Positions 21,410 through 32,006 of a stretch of 64,000 nucleotides of DNA are shown here, one piece after another; position 1 is the first letter of the stretch; each line of letters starts with the position of its first letter. A program made the translations under genes and the position numbers. Under the pieces are notes generated by a model. It did no database searches, was not told where the DNA came from, and was given only the letters and a program-made list of their open reading frames with translations. This DNA is from Panonychus citri. Lineage: Eukaryota > Arthropoda > Arachnida > Trombidiformes > Tetranychidae. Where the stretch lies: positions 51,288-115,287 of the forward strand of contig NW_026515412.1 of assembly GCF_014898815.1 (NCBI RefSeq), given 5' to 3'.

Positions 21410-21630
21410 CCGGTGCTGGGGCAGGTTTTTGAATTTCTCCGGTGATGGAGATAAAATTGACTAAATATAAATGTTCTTTACACCCGGTGATTGGGTTTTC
21501 AAGGTTCTAATGATAAAATTTTAATTAACTCGGTGATTGGGTATTAAAATTCGGACTTATGATAAAATTTCGATTAACCCGGTGATGGGTAATTTAATAC
21601 TTATTATTCAAAACTCCGGTGATTTGGGGT
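21410..21630 (+). repeat. six spaced copies of CCGGTGATGGG-like motif
   Basis: The motif (CCGGTGCTGGG, CCGGTGATGGA, CCGGTGATTGGG, CGGTGATTGGG, CCGGTGATGGG, CCGGTGATTTGGGG) occurs at about 21,410, 21,439, 21,483, 21,530, 21,579 and 21,615, with AT-rich spacers of 29-49 bases. Single copies also lie at 17,833, 20,176 and 23,079 in the same element. The cluster fills the gap between the envelope-like frame and the exonuclease gene. Confidence 0.7.
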
Positions 21631-21639
21631 CTATGAATA

Positions 21640-21669
21640 ATTGAAATTTTCTTCTTTCTTCTCTTTCTT
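21640..21669 (+). promoter_or_regulatory. possible 3' splice site upstream of the extra gene
   Basis: A pyrimidine tract (about 21,648-21,673) ends in ACAATTAG before GATGGAAGACGATTGG. The position suits a spliced subgenomic RNA for the downstream cargo gene, but no donor has been matched to it. Confidence 0.3.
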
Positions 21670-21679
21670 TTACAATTAG

Positions 21680-23028
21680 GATGGAAGACGATTGGATAAC
21701 ACAAACGCTCCTCCACACCCAAAGCTACTCGCTTTCCAAAAGAAAATGGAAAATTTAAAAAGCAATAATGGTCCTGGTCTATTCATTTCATCAAAACATA
21801 GAAAACGAACCAACAACACAACAAAACAATATAATCAAACTTCTATCTTTAGAAAATGTTAATCTTATCACTATTTGCATCAAAATATACCAGTTATTAT
21901 GGTCATGTGTGGAAACCTGAATTAGTTTCTCCTGAATATGAAATTTGTGGTACTCCAAAAGAAATGAACAAATATACAAAATTAACAGTTACTACAGATC
22001 ATCCAGATAAATTAAAAATTGCTCACCATAATCTTCTCCAATATACAAAAAGATTAAATGAACAAAACAGTAGAAATTCTAAAAAATCCAACTTTTCGAG
22101 TTACCTGAAAAACATTGTTCATTATGCTTCCGACTAAATCATTCAAAAATACATTGCAATCATTGTTCTTATTGTAGTGAACTTGATCACCTTAGAAAAG
22201 ATTGTAATGAACTTCCATTTAGAACGATACCAAGTCCTAAAATCAATGTTAATGTGGTCACAACAAAAAAGGTAAAAAATTCGTACGTTAAAGAAAGACG
22301 AAGACTACAACGACGAGAGTTAAGAGCTGCATATGGAAATAAACCATGGTGGAAAAACATAAATAATCCAATAACTGAAGATTTGGAAAAGTATGTTCCA
22401 ATTGGACCAAGAAAAAACAAGAAAGAGACATTAGCTTTAGACATTGAAGGTGATGGACATGGTGGCGTAGTGTTCACTTATCTGGATGGTTTGGTAATGT
22501 AATACGGATTCAAACAGTTTATTACGCACAAGTAAAAAATGATAGAGTAATTAATCCATTAACTAGAGTCACTGGGTTACAAATTAATGATTTAACAAAT
22601 GGTTTAAGTTTGGACGAAGTCTCAATGCAAGTGGCCGAAATATCAAGAGGAAGAAGATTACCCAGGGAAAAGATGATCTATTGAAATTACAATTAAATCC
22701 TGAACGACTTAAAGTATATAATATCCAACATGTAGACCTACAAGATCTTTGGCCTGGTAAACAACCAATTGGATTAGTGTCTTTAGATAAATTTCTATTT
22801 CATGATCATCAAAAATTAAGAAGAGAAGACACTTCTCATGTAACAATCGGCCACTCACCTGAAAGAGACGCACGAGTAACGTTAAAAGCTTACATACAAC
22901 TTTTAAAACTCAAGAAGAAAAATATTAATATTCCAACAGCTGAAGTAGTACGTAAAATGGTAAAAAACGGTCAAACATTACAAGATTGGATAGAACACGA
23001 ACAAGATGAAATAATTCTGTTAGACTAA
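21680..23028 (+). pseudogene. two CCHC zinc knuckles plus DEDDh 3'-5' exonuclease (REXO4/ISG20-like), frameshifted cargo gene
   Basis: Pieces in three frames line up in order. First is a basic N-terminal part (clear from 21,856). Next, after a frame change near 22,100, come two adjacent zinc knuckles, CSLCFRLNHSKIHC and CSYCSELDHLRKDC, both with exact C-x2-C-x4-H-x4-C spacing, and a basic linker (KERRRLQRRELR). Then comes exonuclease motif I, LALDIEGDGHG (D-x-E). After a shift near 22,480 come RIQTVYYAQV and LTRVTGLQINDL. After another shift near 22,670 come a DDLLKL segment (motif II aspartate), SLDKFLFHD and motif III HSPERDARVTLKAY (H-x4-D, the DEDDh class), ending at 23,028. The GRxLVGH-type block before motif II looks damaged. 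Known relatives are cellular RNases such as REXO4 and ISG20. Here the gene sits between env-like sequence and the 3' LTR, all inside the ATAC-flanked insertion. Confidence 0.7.
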
Positions 23029-23166
23029 AATCTATCTTATTATATTTTATATAAATTTTTATACTTTGTAAATAATGTCCGGTGCTGAGCAATTTTATAT
23101 TAATCAGTTAACTAATAATTGTAAATCAACGAGGACGTTGATCTTTTCTATGTACCCCTGAAGAAC

Positions 23167-23420
23167 TGTAACCAACTAAACTGGTAAACTGGTTACCACA
23201 CCCGATCCTTTTGTACAACCAGGTACCACCTCTCACGTGGTACCTGGTTTATTCTATTGGTTCATTTTGATGAAGATGAAGAAGATGAGGGAGAAGAAAA
23301 TCTCCCTAACCACTAATATAATGGCCGATTTTCGGCCATTTTCTTCATGGATTTGTCGGGGTTTAGTTCACCCAATGCTTTTAATAAATTTATATCTTAA
23401 ATAGTAAAGTTTACGTGTCA
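23167..23420 (+). repeat. 3' LTR
   Basis: 254 bp, identical to the 5' LTR except one base. The bases just before it (CCCCTGAAGAAC) are a poor polypurine tract for a Ty3/gypsy element. Confidence 0.95.
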
Positions 23421-23566
23421 ATACCTATTTTCACGAAATGTATTATTTTTACAGAAAATTGATTAAATTCATGGTCTGACTATTGATTAATGGTTATTTC
23501 GGTGTTTTAATACCAAATAAAATTAATTAAATTAAATTAAGGATATATAATTGATTTTAACGTGAA

Positions 23567-23798
23567 AAGAATTAAAGGGTGTTAAGGATAAAGTGTATAG
23601 AATAGGAGGAGCTTCTTCTTAATTTTATCAGGTAAACAAAAGAGATAATCACAATTAAATTGATTCCCAATTGGTCTCTGGTCAAATATCTTTAAATTAT
23701 CTTTAAATTATCTCCTGATTGTCTTCTGTTTACCTGATAAAATTAAGAAGAAGCTCCTCCTATTCTAAACACTTTATCCTTAACACCCTTTAATTCTT
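23567..23798. mobile_element. 232-bp foldback element with ~75-bp arms
   Basis: The left arm starting AAGAATTAAAGGGTGTTAAG is nearly the exact reverse complement of the right arm ending CACCCTTTAATTCTT, with a middle of about 80 bases. There is no coding capacity. It could be a MITE or a hairpin-forming small-RNA source. Confidence 0.75.
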
Positions 23799-24067
23799 GT
23801 AAGGAAGGTTGTGAAGCAATGAACGTTAATCATTTAGTTAAATGTGAAAATCATAGAATTGACAAGTGGGAGATTAATGAGAACAATTGGCAAAACATTA
23901 GACAATTAATAAGAAACGTATCAAAATATTCAAAACAAAGCTCGCAGAAACTCATCACCACGAATGCCCAACCCAAACCTTCATTGATCATATCAAAGTC
24001 AAACTTTACTTGTTCACTTTTATCGTGATTAAATTTGTTTCTTATTTATATAAATCTTATAAAAAAT

Positions 24068-24812
24068 CACCTAATTCAATCTTCAGTTTCGATTCAATTA
24101 CTTTTCTATTGATTCAAATATTCACCATGAAATTTTTATGATTATACTATATAGTTATATAACCAATCCAAGTTCAAGGACAATCACTTTTTTTTGAGCT
24201 TTCAATCTATCGATTGAATTTAATTAGTGAATTTTGATTACATGTAAGAATCTCGAAAATTGAATTGAAAAAATAGTATTCCCACCAATTCAGTAAACCG
24301 AAGAAAATGTTTCATGATAACAAACGAAGATAAAATCTGTTTCTTATGAGGATATTCCGAAATCGTCAGAGTTTTATAACAAGATGAAGGTGTGGCGATG
24401 ATTGCGGTTAAATTGACCGTTAAAATATCTTGTAAACTCGTAACTGGCTCATGTTTATCGGTCACTGTTAGGTCAGTATGAAAACCAGCCGAGTAAATGG
24501 TTCGGAGTGACAACAATGAGATAATAATAAAACCAATGATAAATTTTTGTCTAAACTTGGTGACACTTGGGAGTAAACCATTGAAAACAATTGCAATCAT
24601 TTGATAATAAATTTCTGTATAGCAATTAACTGAATTTAAAGGGTTCTCATTTAGTTTTCTTACCATTTTCAATAGAAAGGTAAAAAGTATCATCAATAAA
24701 AGTGCTGAGAGAGGGTCAACCTCAGCTATATTGGTTAAACAATCAAATTGGCTGATCTTTAAATTAGATTCGTAGTGAGTTAAAAATATACACGAGGTTT
24801 CAATCAATGTTG
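24068..24812 (-). pseudogene. truncated duplicate of the ionotropic receptor at 40.6-41.9 kb
   Basis: The minus-strand frame 24,807-24,238 repeats residues of the 40.6 kb receptor almost exactly (first extracellular lobe end, TM1, TM3, start of the second lobe). The 3' flank 24,068-24,280 matches 40,262-40,460. About 590 bp of the receptor's C-terminal coding part is missing at the junction near 24,287, where TCCCACCAA meets TTCAGTAAACC. The upstream part of the gene stops matching at about 24,812. The result lacks the N-terminal lobe, most of the second lobe and TM4, and gains an unrelated tail, so it cannot be a channel. The high identity points to a recent duplication. Confidence 0.85.
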
Positions 24813-25138
24813 ATTTATCAAAATAACTAAAAACTAGTAACCATGCTTACTGTAATATTGAGAAATCTCGTTAATTGTTTTTTATTTTTTTGTTTTTTTG
24901 AAGAGAATATTTTTATATTTTTATAATGCATGAGCAATGACTATTGCAAATTTAACCCAAAGCGTTCATATCTGAATTTTGTACTGGTAATTTTTCCTTC
25001 CCTCAGTATTTTCGTCTTTACTATCAAACAACAGTTACCATGTTGATGTGTGAAGGAAGACAAAGAAGACAAATAAATGAAGGAGACACTTCGAGCTTTG
25101 TCTGAGGAATAATTCTGATTACAGAACAATTAGAAAAA

Positions 25139-25340
25139 TACAGGGCTATTCAACTATTACTCGGCAACCATGATCCCTAGAAACTCAAAACTTGAATGAA
25201 ATGCTCGATTGAAAGACCAAGGGCCTTGATCCAAGATCATTGAAATTCACTTCCCAGTATTTTCAAAATAAGTTTTTTCTCAACAACTTAATCACAATTC
25301 TGGGCAATTAATTGCTTTTTTTCAAAGTTATAGATTAAAC
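25139..25340. repeat. two repeat fragments: CAGGGCTATTCAAC end and CAGGG-family flank
   Basis: TACAGGGCTATTCAAC at 25,139 matches the terminus of the element at 31,136. Bases 25,235-25,335 match 3615-3710. Neither is a complete element. Confidence 0.6.
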
Positions 25341-25671
25341 TTATCAAATACTATTTATGTTTCCCTGTAAATAGATTCATCAAACATTTTACTTTGATAT
25401 TTCAATTCAAAGTAATTGAATCTAGAAGTCGATATTGTTGTTAATTATTAAGGATCAATCAAACTAATTAAATATTAATTGAGACTTGAATTTTCAGTAG
25501 AATGACGTTAATCACCATTTAAGTTTTATTAATATCGTCGTAATCTTCTCATTTTATTAATTATCTGATCAGTAATTAAATGGAAATGACAAAAGACCTT
25601 TCAATCAACTAATGAGATTGATAAATATCACAAAAGCGTCTAACTCGAGAAAAGTGATTCTCTAAATTGAA

Positions 25672-26943
25672 ATGAGTGAAATTCGAGTTGGCGTTTTTGA
25701 TAATTCTCATTTTTGGATTTATTATAATTCTAAGACTGTTCTAGGGACAACGGCAGAATATTTCCTTGAAATATTATCATCGACTTTCAATGGACTAAAT
25801 ATGACTTTTGTACCTATCGAAGATCCAATTGGAGCCAAATGTTTCTCTAATGGCTCATGTACGAAATCATTGTACGATCTTCAGATTGGTAATATTGATT
25901 ACATTCTACCAACAGCTCTAAGTGATCTGAACAGTACTGGAATTAATTTGACCACTGCCTCGATAGCCGCTGAAGATGGTTGTAATTTAGGCTATAAGAA
26001 AAAGCTTAAGGTCAATGTCGCGTACTCGACATTTGTTGACTTTGTATTTGTATTCGGTCCTTGGTTCTGGTTAACAATATTCTTTCTGGTGAATATTTTA
26101 TCTTTTATCCTTTACATAACAAATAAAAGTTATTCAAGATCTTCAATCAATAAGATGGAAATTATTTGGATACAAATCAAACTACTTTCGAATCAAAACT
26201 TTAATCGATCACTGATTAGTTCTAATAAAATTCTGTTGGCCGTCTTTATGTTAACTTCACTTTCAACGATAATTATATTTTCAACTTCGTTAAAAACTGA
26301 TCTCATCTCTAACGTCGAGAGTCTTAAACTGGAAACTTTAGAAGATATTTTAAAATATAACTATAAACCTCTTGTTCAAGAGAATTCACCCTGTATGTTT
26401 CGAATTCAAAATGATAATCTACCAATTTCTCGCCGAATTTCGGAAAAGTTAACAATTTTCCGGTGGGGAAGTCAAAATACTGAGGAGTTTTATAAATTCG
26501 CCCAACTAAAACAATACGCAGAGATAAACTTCACTCCAATAATGGAAATTTTCAAAAGTTATGATTGTACTTTAGATCGTGGTGATCATTGGACTGAGCC
26601 ATATGATATATCAATAGTTCCAATGTTCAAATCACAGTATAGCTTTCTAATCAATAAGATAAATCGACAAAATATTAGTAAAATTATATTCAATCGAAGT
26701 TATAAAGCATTCGAAGCTGGACTTATGTATAGTCGGATAGTTTATCGAATACGATTGAAATGTTTTGGTCTTCTACGAGCACCTTTTTCATGTATGAATC
26801 GAATAGACGAAACTCGTGTCTCATTCGTAGCAATCACATTCAGTTACCTTCTTATTCCATTCATTACTCTGCTATCAGGAATTTCAATTGCCTCTTCCAT
26901 TGTAATAGGTGATTTCATTAATTTCTCTCTGAATTCAATTTAA
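25672..26943 (+). CDS. divergent ionotropic receptor (IR), single exon
   Basis: 423 residues, intact. Ionotropic receptors are iGluR-related cation channels that act in chemosensory cells. Visible parts are a short first ligand-binding half with a Cys pair near residues 57-63, then the GINLTTAS and GYKKKLKVNV blocks shared with the gene at 38.2 kb. TM1 is at about 127-149 (FGPWFWLTIFFL), the pore-side segment at about 160-175, and TM3 at about 186-206 running into SLKTDLISN, which corresponds to the conserved iGluR post-TM3 segment. The second half carries a FNRSYKAFEAGLMYSR motif, and TM4 is at about 384-412. There is no amino-terminal domain, as in divergent IRs. The start is the first ATG of the frame and leaves no signal peptide, so a short upstream exon is possible. 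Confidence 0.75.
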   Translation: MSEIRVGVFDNSHFWIYYNSKTVLGTTAEYFLEILSSTFNGLNMTFVPIEDPIGAKCFSNGSCTKSLYDLQIGNIDYILPTALSDLNSTGINLTTASIAAEDGCNLGYKKKLKVNVAYSTFVDFVFVFGPWFWLTIFFLVNILSFILYITNKSYSRSSINKMEIIWIQIKLLSNQNFNRSLISSNKILLAVFMLTSLSTIIIFSTSLKTDLISNVESLKLETLEDILKYNYKPLVQENSPCMFRIQNDNLPISRRISEKLTIFRWGSQNTEEFYKFAQLKQYAEINFTPIMEIFKSYDCTLDRGDHWTEPYDISIVPMFKSQYSFLINKINRQNISKIIFNRSYKAFEAGLMYSRIVYRIRLKCFGLLRAPFSCMNRIDETRVSFVAITFSYLLIPFITLLSGISIASSIVIGDFINFSLNSI

Positions 26944-28139
26944 ACATAGACTCTGTCATCTTACTATTATAATAATATATTCTAGTAGTTTATTAGAATA
27001 TTCTTGCTACTTTGTAACTGAAATAATACAAAAATCAACCATGAGAAAATATGACAAATTCATGAAAAATATTTTGAAATCAGCATAAAAAGTTGTCTCA
27101 GAAAAAATTCACAAAAAATTTTTTCCGCCATGGGCAGATTTTGATGTGCCCCTTTCAAATTGAACGCGAATTAAAATGAACTAAAGACAAACTTATGGCA
27201 TCTCAATTTATTTAATATATGACATACATAGTTATTGATTGAATAAACAAATTTGTCTATATCTTTCTGACCATTTGCTTGCAGGAATTGAAACTCAACC
27301 GGAAACTACTTGTTCAGACAAGTGTAACTCTAACTTAGCTATTTAGATGAAACAAGTTTTTCCTCCAGTTTTCAATGTTTTTTCAGCGTTTTTGTCAAAA
27401 TTCTGAGATTCGGAGAAAGAATTTACAAGTTCGAACTTGGTATATTTTTGGTATGAGCAAAGCTAGCTGCTCCGAAAGTTGAGGTCAGCTGACAAAAACA
27501 CGCCTTAACATGAAAAAGCTACTGTTAAGGCTATAATTGAAAATTATTAATTTGAATAAACGGGAAGTGTCGCTGATGACAAAGAAGGAATGACTTCAGT
27601 CAAGATGCAATGTGAGCCAGATAAAATCAACTAAGCAAAAGCGATAGCTGGGATAGCTAAAAACTGAGGTTGCCGTTCCCATACCTTTGCATCAAATGAA
27701 GTTGCCTGTTAAACAGGCCCTGTTTATTGTGGGTTATCTGTATATTCATTCATATCATCTATAACATTATCTTATTTGTCTAACTTGAATGTTTCTGATT
27801 TAGTTGTAAAATTGCAGTTACAAACTTCATTTCTCCAAAGTTCTATTTTCTTCGAGTTTTCTTTTCAAGCAATTGCACAGTTTTTGAAGATAGGATTACG
27901 ACCTTTAAAGTCTTAACTCCTTAACTTTACAAAACTGATAGCTCGTTATAATTACTAATCCAATTCCTTGAATTTTAAATTACTTCAATTCAGTTCAACT
28001 CTTTATTAAATGTCTATTGATACCAATATTGATAATAAATACGGTGAAAGAATTTTTCAAGAAACTTGGTTAGTTAATTAACTTTGAGTGTAGAGAAGAA
28101 ACAATTTAATTTTAATGATCCTGATTTAATTTAATTTAA
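26944..28139. other. intergenic, nothing recognised
   Basis: 1.2 kb AT-rich DNA between an IR gene and a peroxidase pseudogene. No supported frame or repeat. Confidence 0.6.
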
Positions 28140-28972
28140 CCGCATCTTGGCCGCTCAGTTGCAAGTGGTCACTTATAAGGAATGGCTTCCAATCGTTCTT
28201 GGCCCAGATCTTATGAAACATGATTTGAACATTTTATCAACTGGATTTACTCAATATGATCCAACTCGAGATCCGACGATAACGTCAGAATTTAATACAG
28301 CCGCATTTAGATTTGGACATGCACTGATTCGTGTGGGTTTCGCTCGAGTCTAATGGGATGGATTCCGAACCATATCGATTGAGGGAACTTTTGTAAACCC
28401 TACACTCTAAGAGACGGTACACTTGACTCAACAATTCGTGGTCTGATAGCAACTCCGATAAGCGCATGGGGACCTGGAGTTGATGAGGATGTTAGAACCA
28501 CCTGTACCAAACTCACTATGATCGATTCGGCGGTTATCTGGTTGCGATAAACATAAAAAGAGGTCGTGATCATGCAATTCCAGGTTACACTTCATCGATT
28601 AAACATTGTTACTCGAAAGATATTATCGATTGGTCTAAACTTGATGAATACATGAAACCTATTCAACGATCTTGATACCAGTCAATCTACTCCAACATTA
28701 AAGATATTGACACTTTTCTCGGCGGATATTTCAGAGACTCCTATTTCTGGTGCTCTTGTAGATCTAACATTTGCTTGCACAATGGTGGATCAGTTCAGAA
28801 ATCTCGAATTAGGCGATTGATTTTGGTTCGAGCACTCAGGTCAAGACGGTTCGTTCAGTGAAGGTGAGCCCCAATAATCTAAAATCAACCTTTAATGCTT
28901 TTTTTAGGATTATCCTGACGCTTATTTAAGCGAAGGTGATGATGTTGAGGACCAACCTGAGGTTGACACGTG
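28140..28972 (+). pseudogene. animal heme peroxidase pseudogene (C-terminal half)
   Basis: Plus-strand frames spell the order of an animal peroxidase. VTYKEWLPIVLG comes first, then a proximal heme region AAFRFGHALI, then after a frame change RDGTLDSTIRGL, the KRGRDHAIPGY motif in a broken frame, YSNIKDIDTFLGG, and near the end EHSGQDGSFSEG. A small intron-like gap (about 28,864-28,910, GT..AG) precedes a short acidic tail. Several stops and shifts occur. The N-terminal half with the distal histidine is absent. It keeps the usual FGH at the proximal site, unlike the intact peroxidase at 54-56.6 kb, so it came from a different paralogue. Confidence 0.8.
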
Positions 28973-30725
28973 AGTAAAAAAGCATGTAATAAAGGTAGTT
29001 TTTATGTTCCAACTTGCTGTAACAACAATTTATCAATGATTAGATAATCAAGAGATTCAAATTTAACATTGATTTGATTGATAAATTGATGTTATCACTT
29101 TTGCCTGCGCGAATGATATACAAAAAACATGTAAAACCACCGTCAAACTCATTTTCTCCGACTGTATAATGAAAGATTAATACAAAGATAAAATTGATCA
29201 TTGATTGTGTTTACAATACAATTTGAGTAATTGAATATTGATGACTATTTAATCATAATCAATGAGAAGATACAATTTATAAATAATTGAAAGTTGTATG
29301 GGAATGTAACAATTAAGGATTAACAATCAATTAATTGGAATCGGAGAGTCAATAAACTCATTGATTTGACTAATGGTTTTTTTTCTGAGAGACAATTAGA
29401 TAGTTAATTGTTTGGCTAACGAAAACAATTTTAAATTTTAAATTTATCAGCATCATCATATTAACATGACCAGAAATGTAATCAACTAAATGTTAACATA
29501 ATAATAAGGGTAAAAATGAAACTTGTGATGAGAAACTGTTACTATTAAATCAACATAAACATCGAGGAGATAATTTTAATCAATATTGATTTGCGACACT
29601 GTTAACAACAATCAAGGTATCAACAGATGTGATTTAATAATCCTTAACCACGATAGAGTTAATTTTAATTTAAAAATGCTCAGTATCATAATAATGATGA
29701 TTACAATATCATCACAGATACGAATACGTGATTACGCATTGATTAATTTACCTGATTAGAAGGTAAAATTAATGAATGAAACCAAATTATCATTCGATTC
29801 TGTGCATTTATTAAAGAACACTCTGCAATAAATTGAACTTTTCGGGCAAGAGTTTAGGCTTTGTACGTTTGTAAGGACACAAAAATGAATTTGATTTTGT
29901 GACATGATCAACACTTTTCGAGAAAAGCGCGTTCAAAGTTGAAACTTTCGATCGGTTTTTCGTAACAACGATGCTCTTTGCAGCTATCAAATTTTTATCA
30001 CATTAACAACTTTTTTAGTTGCTAAGGGGGAAGGGGGAAAAAAGAGACTCCTCCTTTTACCAAAACATCTTGGACCTTACCAAATATTCCCTTCAGCTTA
30101 TCTACCAAAAGAGTCAAAAAAGAGTCCAGTTCCATTTTTTGTGAAGTGAACTGCAGTCCAATGTGTTCCTGGTTTATAACTCGGATCTAAATTATAATAA
30201 AACTTTTTTGTTTTTTAAATACAATTAGTAAATGGTCACTTGGAAATACTCCGCCAAACCAGAATTGATTGATAGAATTGATTTATAAGTTCCAATTAAC
30301 ATAATATTGATTCAAGAAAGTGTTGAGCTTGATTCAAAACATTCTGATGATTAACATGAAATGAAAAGTAATTCAACTCAATTAGAACTGATTTATAAGT
30401 TTCAATCAACATAATATTGATTCAAGAGATTCAATAGATTCATCCAGAATATGGTTATGATTAACATGAATTCAAATGCTATTCAAATTTGGATGGAATT
30501 TATATAAATGTTCTTTTCTTTCTACTCAAAGAATCATTTTTTCGTTGGCAATTTTAATTGAAAAATCAATTTCAAGTTGATAGTCTTGTCTGCAAAATTA
30601 TTTAATCATATTCAAATTATTTTCATTTAGTCATACAATTCAGTTTTCATGTTATATTTTTTGTTTCATTAAGTCCATTTAGTATATACTTTTTGGAGAT
30701 GAGCAATGAATTTGGGAATGTCGTC
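28973..30725. other. intergenic, nothing recognised
   Basis: AT-rich DNA without a supported gene. Bases 30,290-30,470 hold a two-copy diverged repeat around TTCAAGAGA/AATTAACATGAA. Confidence 0.55.
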
Positions 30726-31134
30726 TCAGTAAAATTCTAAACCAGAACTCGAGGCTTCCACTTGGCCATTCTTGAACCAGAACTTTCGAATTTTACAAAC
30801 TTTACCACCACAATGTGAACGATCAGTAAAAAATACTAGATTGTCCGACATGATGAATTTGTTGTCTTGATGACTACTGTCTGATGTTGTTATAGTTCGA
30901 TTTCCTGGTACATTTGTGAGATCAAGTTTAATTGGCTCCCAATCCAGTTTTCTTTTCTTTGATTCAGTTTCATTATTCAGCTCATTTCGAGAAGAACAAG
31001 ATGGAACCATTGAATTCCCAGATACTGATTCCGATTCAACTTATAACTCGTCTTCACTTAGATTCAACTCTTGAACTTCAGGTTCTTTAATGGGTTCGGA
31101 CTTTTTTCGAGCAACTTTTTTCATCACTTCATGT
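30726..31134 (-). pseudogene. unrecognised frame with one in-frame stop, cut by an inserted element
   Basis: A minus frame from about 31,130 (VARKKSEPIKEPEVQELN) meets TAA near 31,039, then continues in the same phase through VESESVSGNS to the ATG at 31,010 and on to 30,726 (94 codons). It is Lys/Glu/Ser-rich with a C-terminal piece FTDRSHCGGKVCKIRKFWF. No domain is recognised. Its upstream end coincides with the terminus of the inverted-repeat element at 31,136. Sequence beyond that element (31,692-31,540, with KKVKTVKKTAALEI) may belong to the same former gene. Confidence 0.3.
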
Positions 31135-31135
31135 A

Positions 31136-31524
31136 CAGGGCTATTCAACTTCAACATTCAAACCTATCTAGAGGTCATTTGAAGGTTTTTTTGAAAAGAA
31201 GAGCAAAAAATTGGTCCATGGTCCAAGTTTCAATTAATAATTCAAAATCATTGGCGGTGTACCACGATTTATGTCAATTTTCCAAACCACTGCTTATTTC
31301 ATTCAAATCAATGGCTCTCCGTTATTTGAACTGATATTGACACCAAAACTTCAGTGATGGGATAACTTTCTGTTATCCCAATTGAATGACCTCAATGACC
31401 TTGAAACTTTTTATGCGAAGTCCTTCAGTCCCGATATGTATCCGTACGAGGTTTGATCTTTTTAAACTCATTGGTTCTTGACTTATAACTAAAAATATGC
31501 GTAAAATGAAGTTGAATAGCCCTG
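31136..31524. mobile_element. 389-bp TA-flanked inverted-repeat element (CAGGGCTATTCAACTTCA ends)
   Basis: 18-base perfect terminal inverted repeats, TA on both sides (31,134-35 and 31,525-26). The inside has no transposase. It belongs to the same broad family as the ends at 5694, 25,141 and 36,629. Confidence 0.8.
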
Positions 31525-32006
31525 TATATTCATCACTGGTATTTCTAAAGCGGCTGTTTTTTTGACAGTTTTCACTTTCTTTACTGTTGTATTCAGATTG
31601 ATTATTCTGATGGAAATGAATGAAAATAAACAACAAAAAGAGAAATCAAATAAACAATTAATAAAATAACTATTATCACCAAAATAAACCAAACAAAGTT
31701 TAAACTATCAACGATGTTTAAAGTTTGAAACTTGAAACTTGAATGATTTAGTTTCAATCACTCGACCATCTTTTATACGATTTTTTAAATTGTATAATCA
31801 AGATATAATGTAAATGTTTTAGTTTTAAAATGTATCATTTGAACTGAATATAATTAATAATAATTACAAATACATGTAATTAAAAGTGTCAAATAATTAT
31901 CCACATATTCTCTTTCTGCTTCATAATTATTATACAGCAGCTCGTACCACTTACGTGATTTAAAAAATAAACTGTGCATATCACTGATAAAAGTATCATG
32001 AACTGA

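Larger units (their letters stand above)
14812..23420 (+). mobile_element. complete Ty3/gypsy-type LTR retrotransposon with extra exonuclease gene, coding-defective
   Basis: Two 254-bp LTRs (one difference) bound 8,609 bp, and ATAC flanks both sides (14,808-14,811 and 23,421-23,424). The order is LTR, tRNA-Gln primer site, a 2.4-kb region without gag, protease C-terminus, RT, RNase H, integrase, envelope-like region, a repeat-rich spacer, zinc-knuckle plus exonuclease gene, LTR. Integrase after RT/RNase H defines the Ty3/gypsy order. Nearly identical LTRs indicate recent insertion (or later gene conversion), yet pol has three stops and gag is missing, so it was probably mobilised by proteins of another copy. 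Confidence 0.9.

Noticed and set aside
22187..22477. 96-codon minus-strand frame with hydrophobic stretches
   Set aside because: It is the antisense of the zinc-knuckle/exonuclease gene and has no domain of its own.
24238..24807. 189-codon open frame as a functional receptor
   Set aside because: It lacks the N-terminal lobe, most of the second lobe and TM4, and its tail comes from a deletion joint; it is a truncated duplicate.
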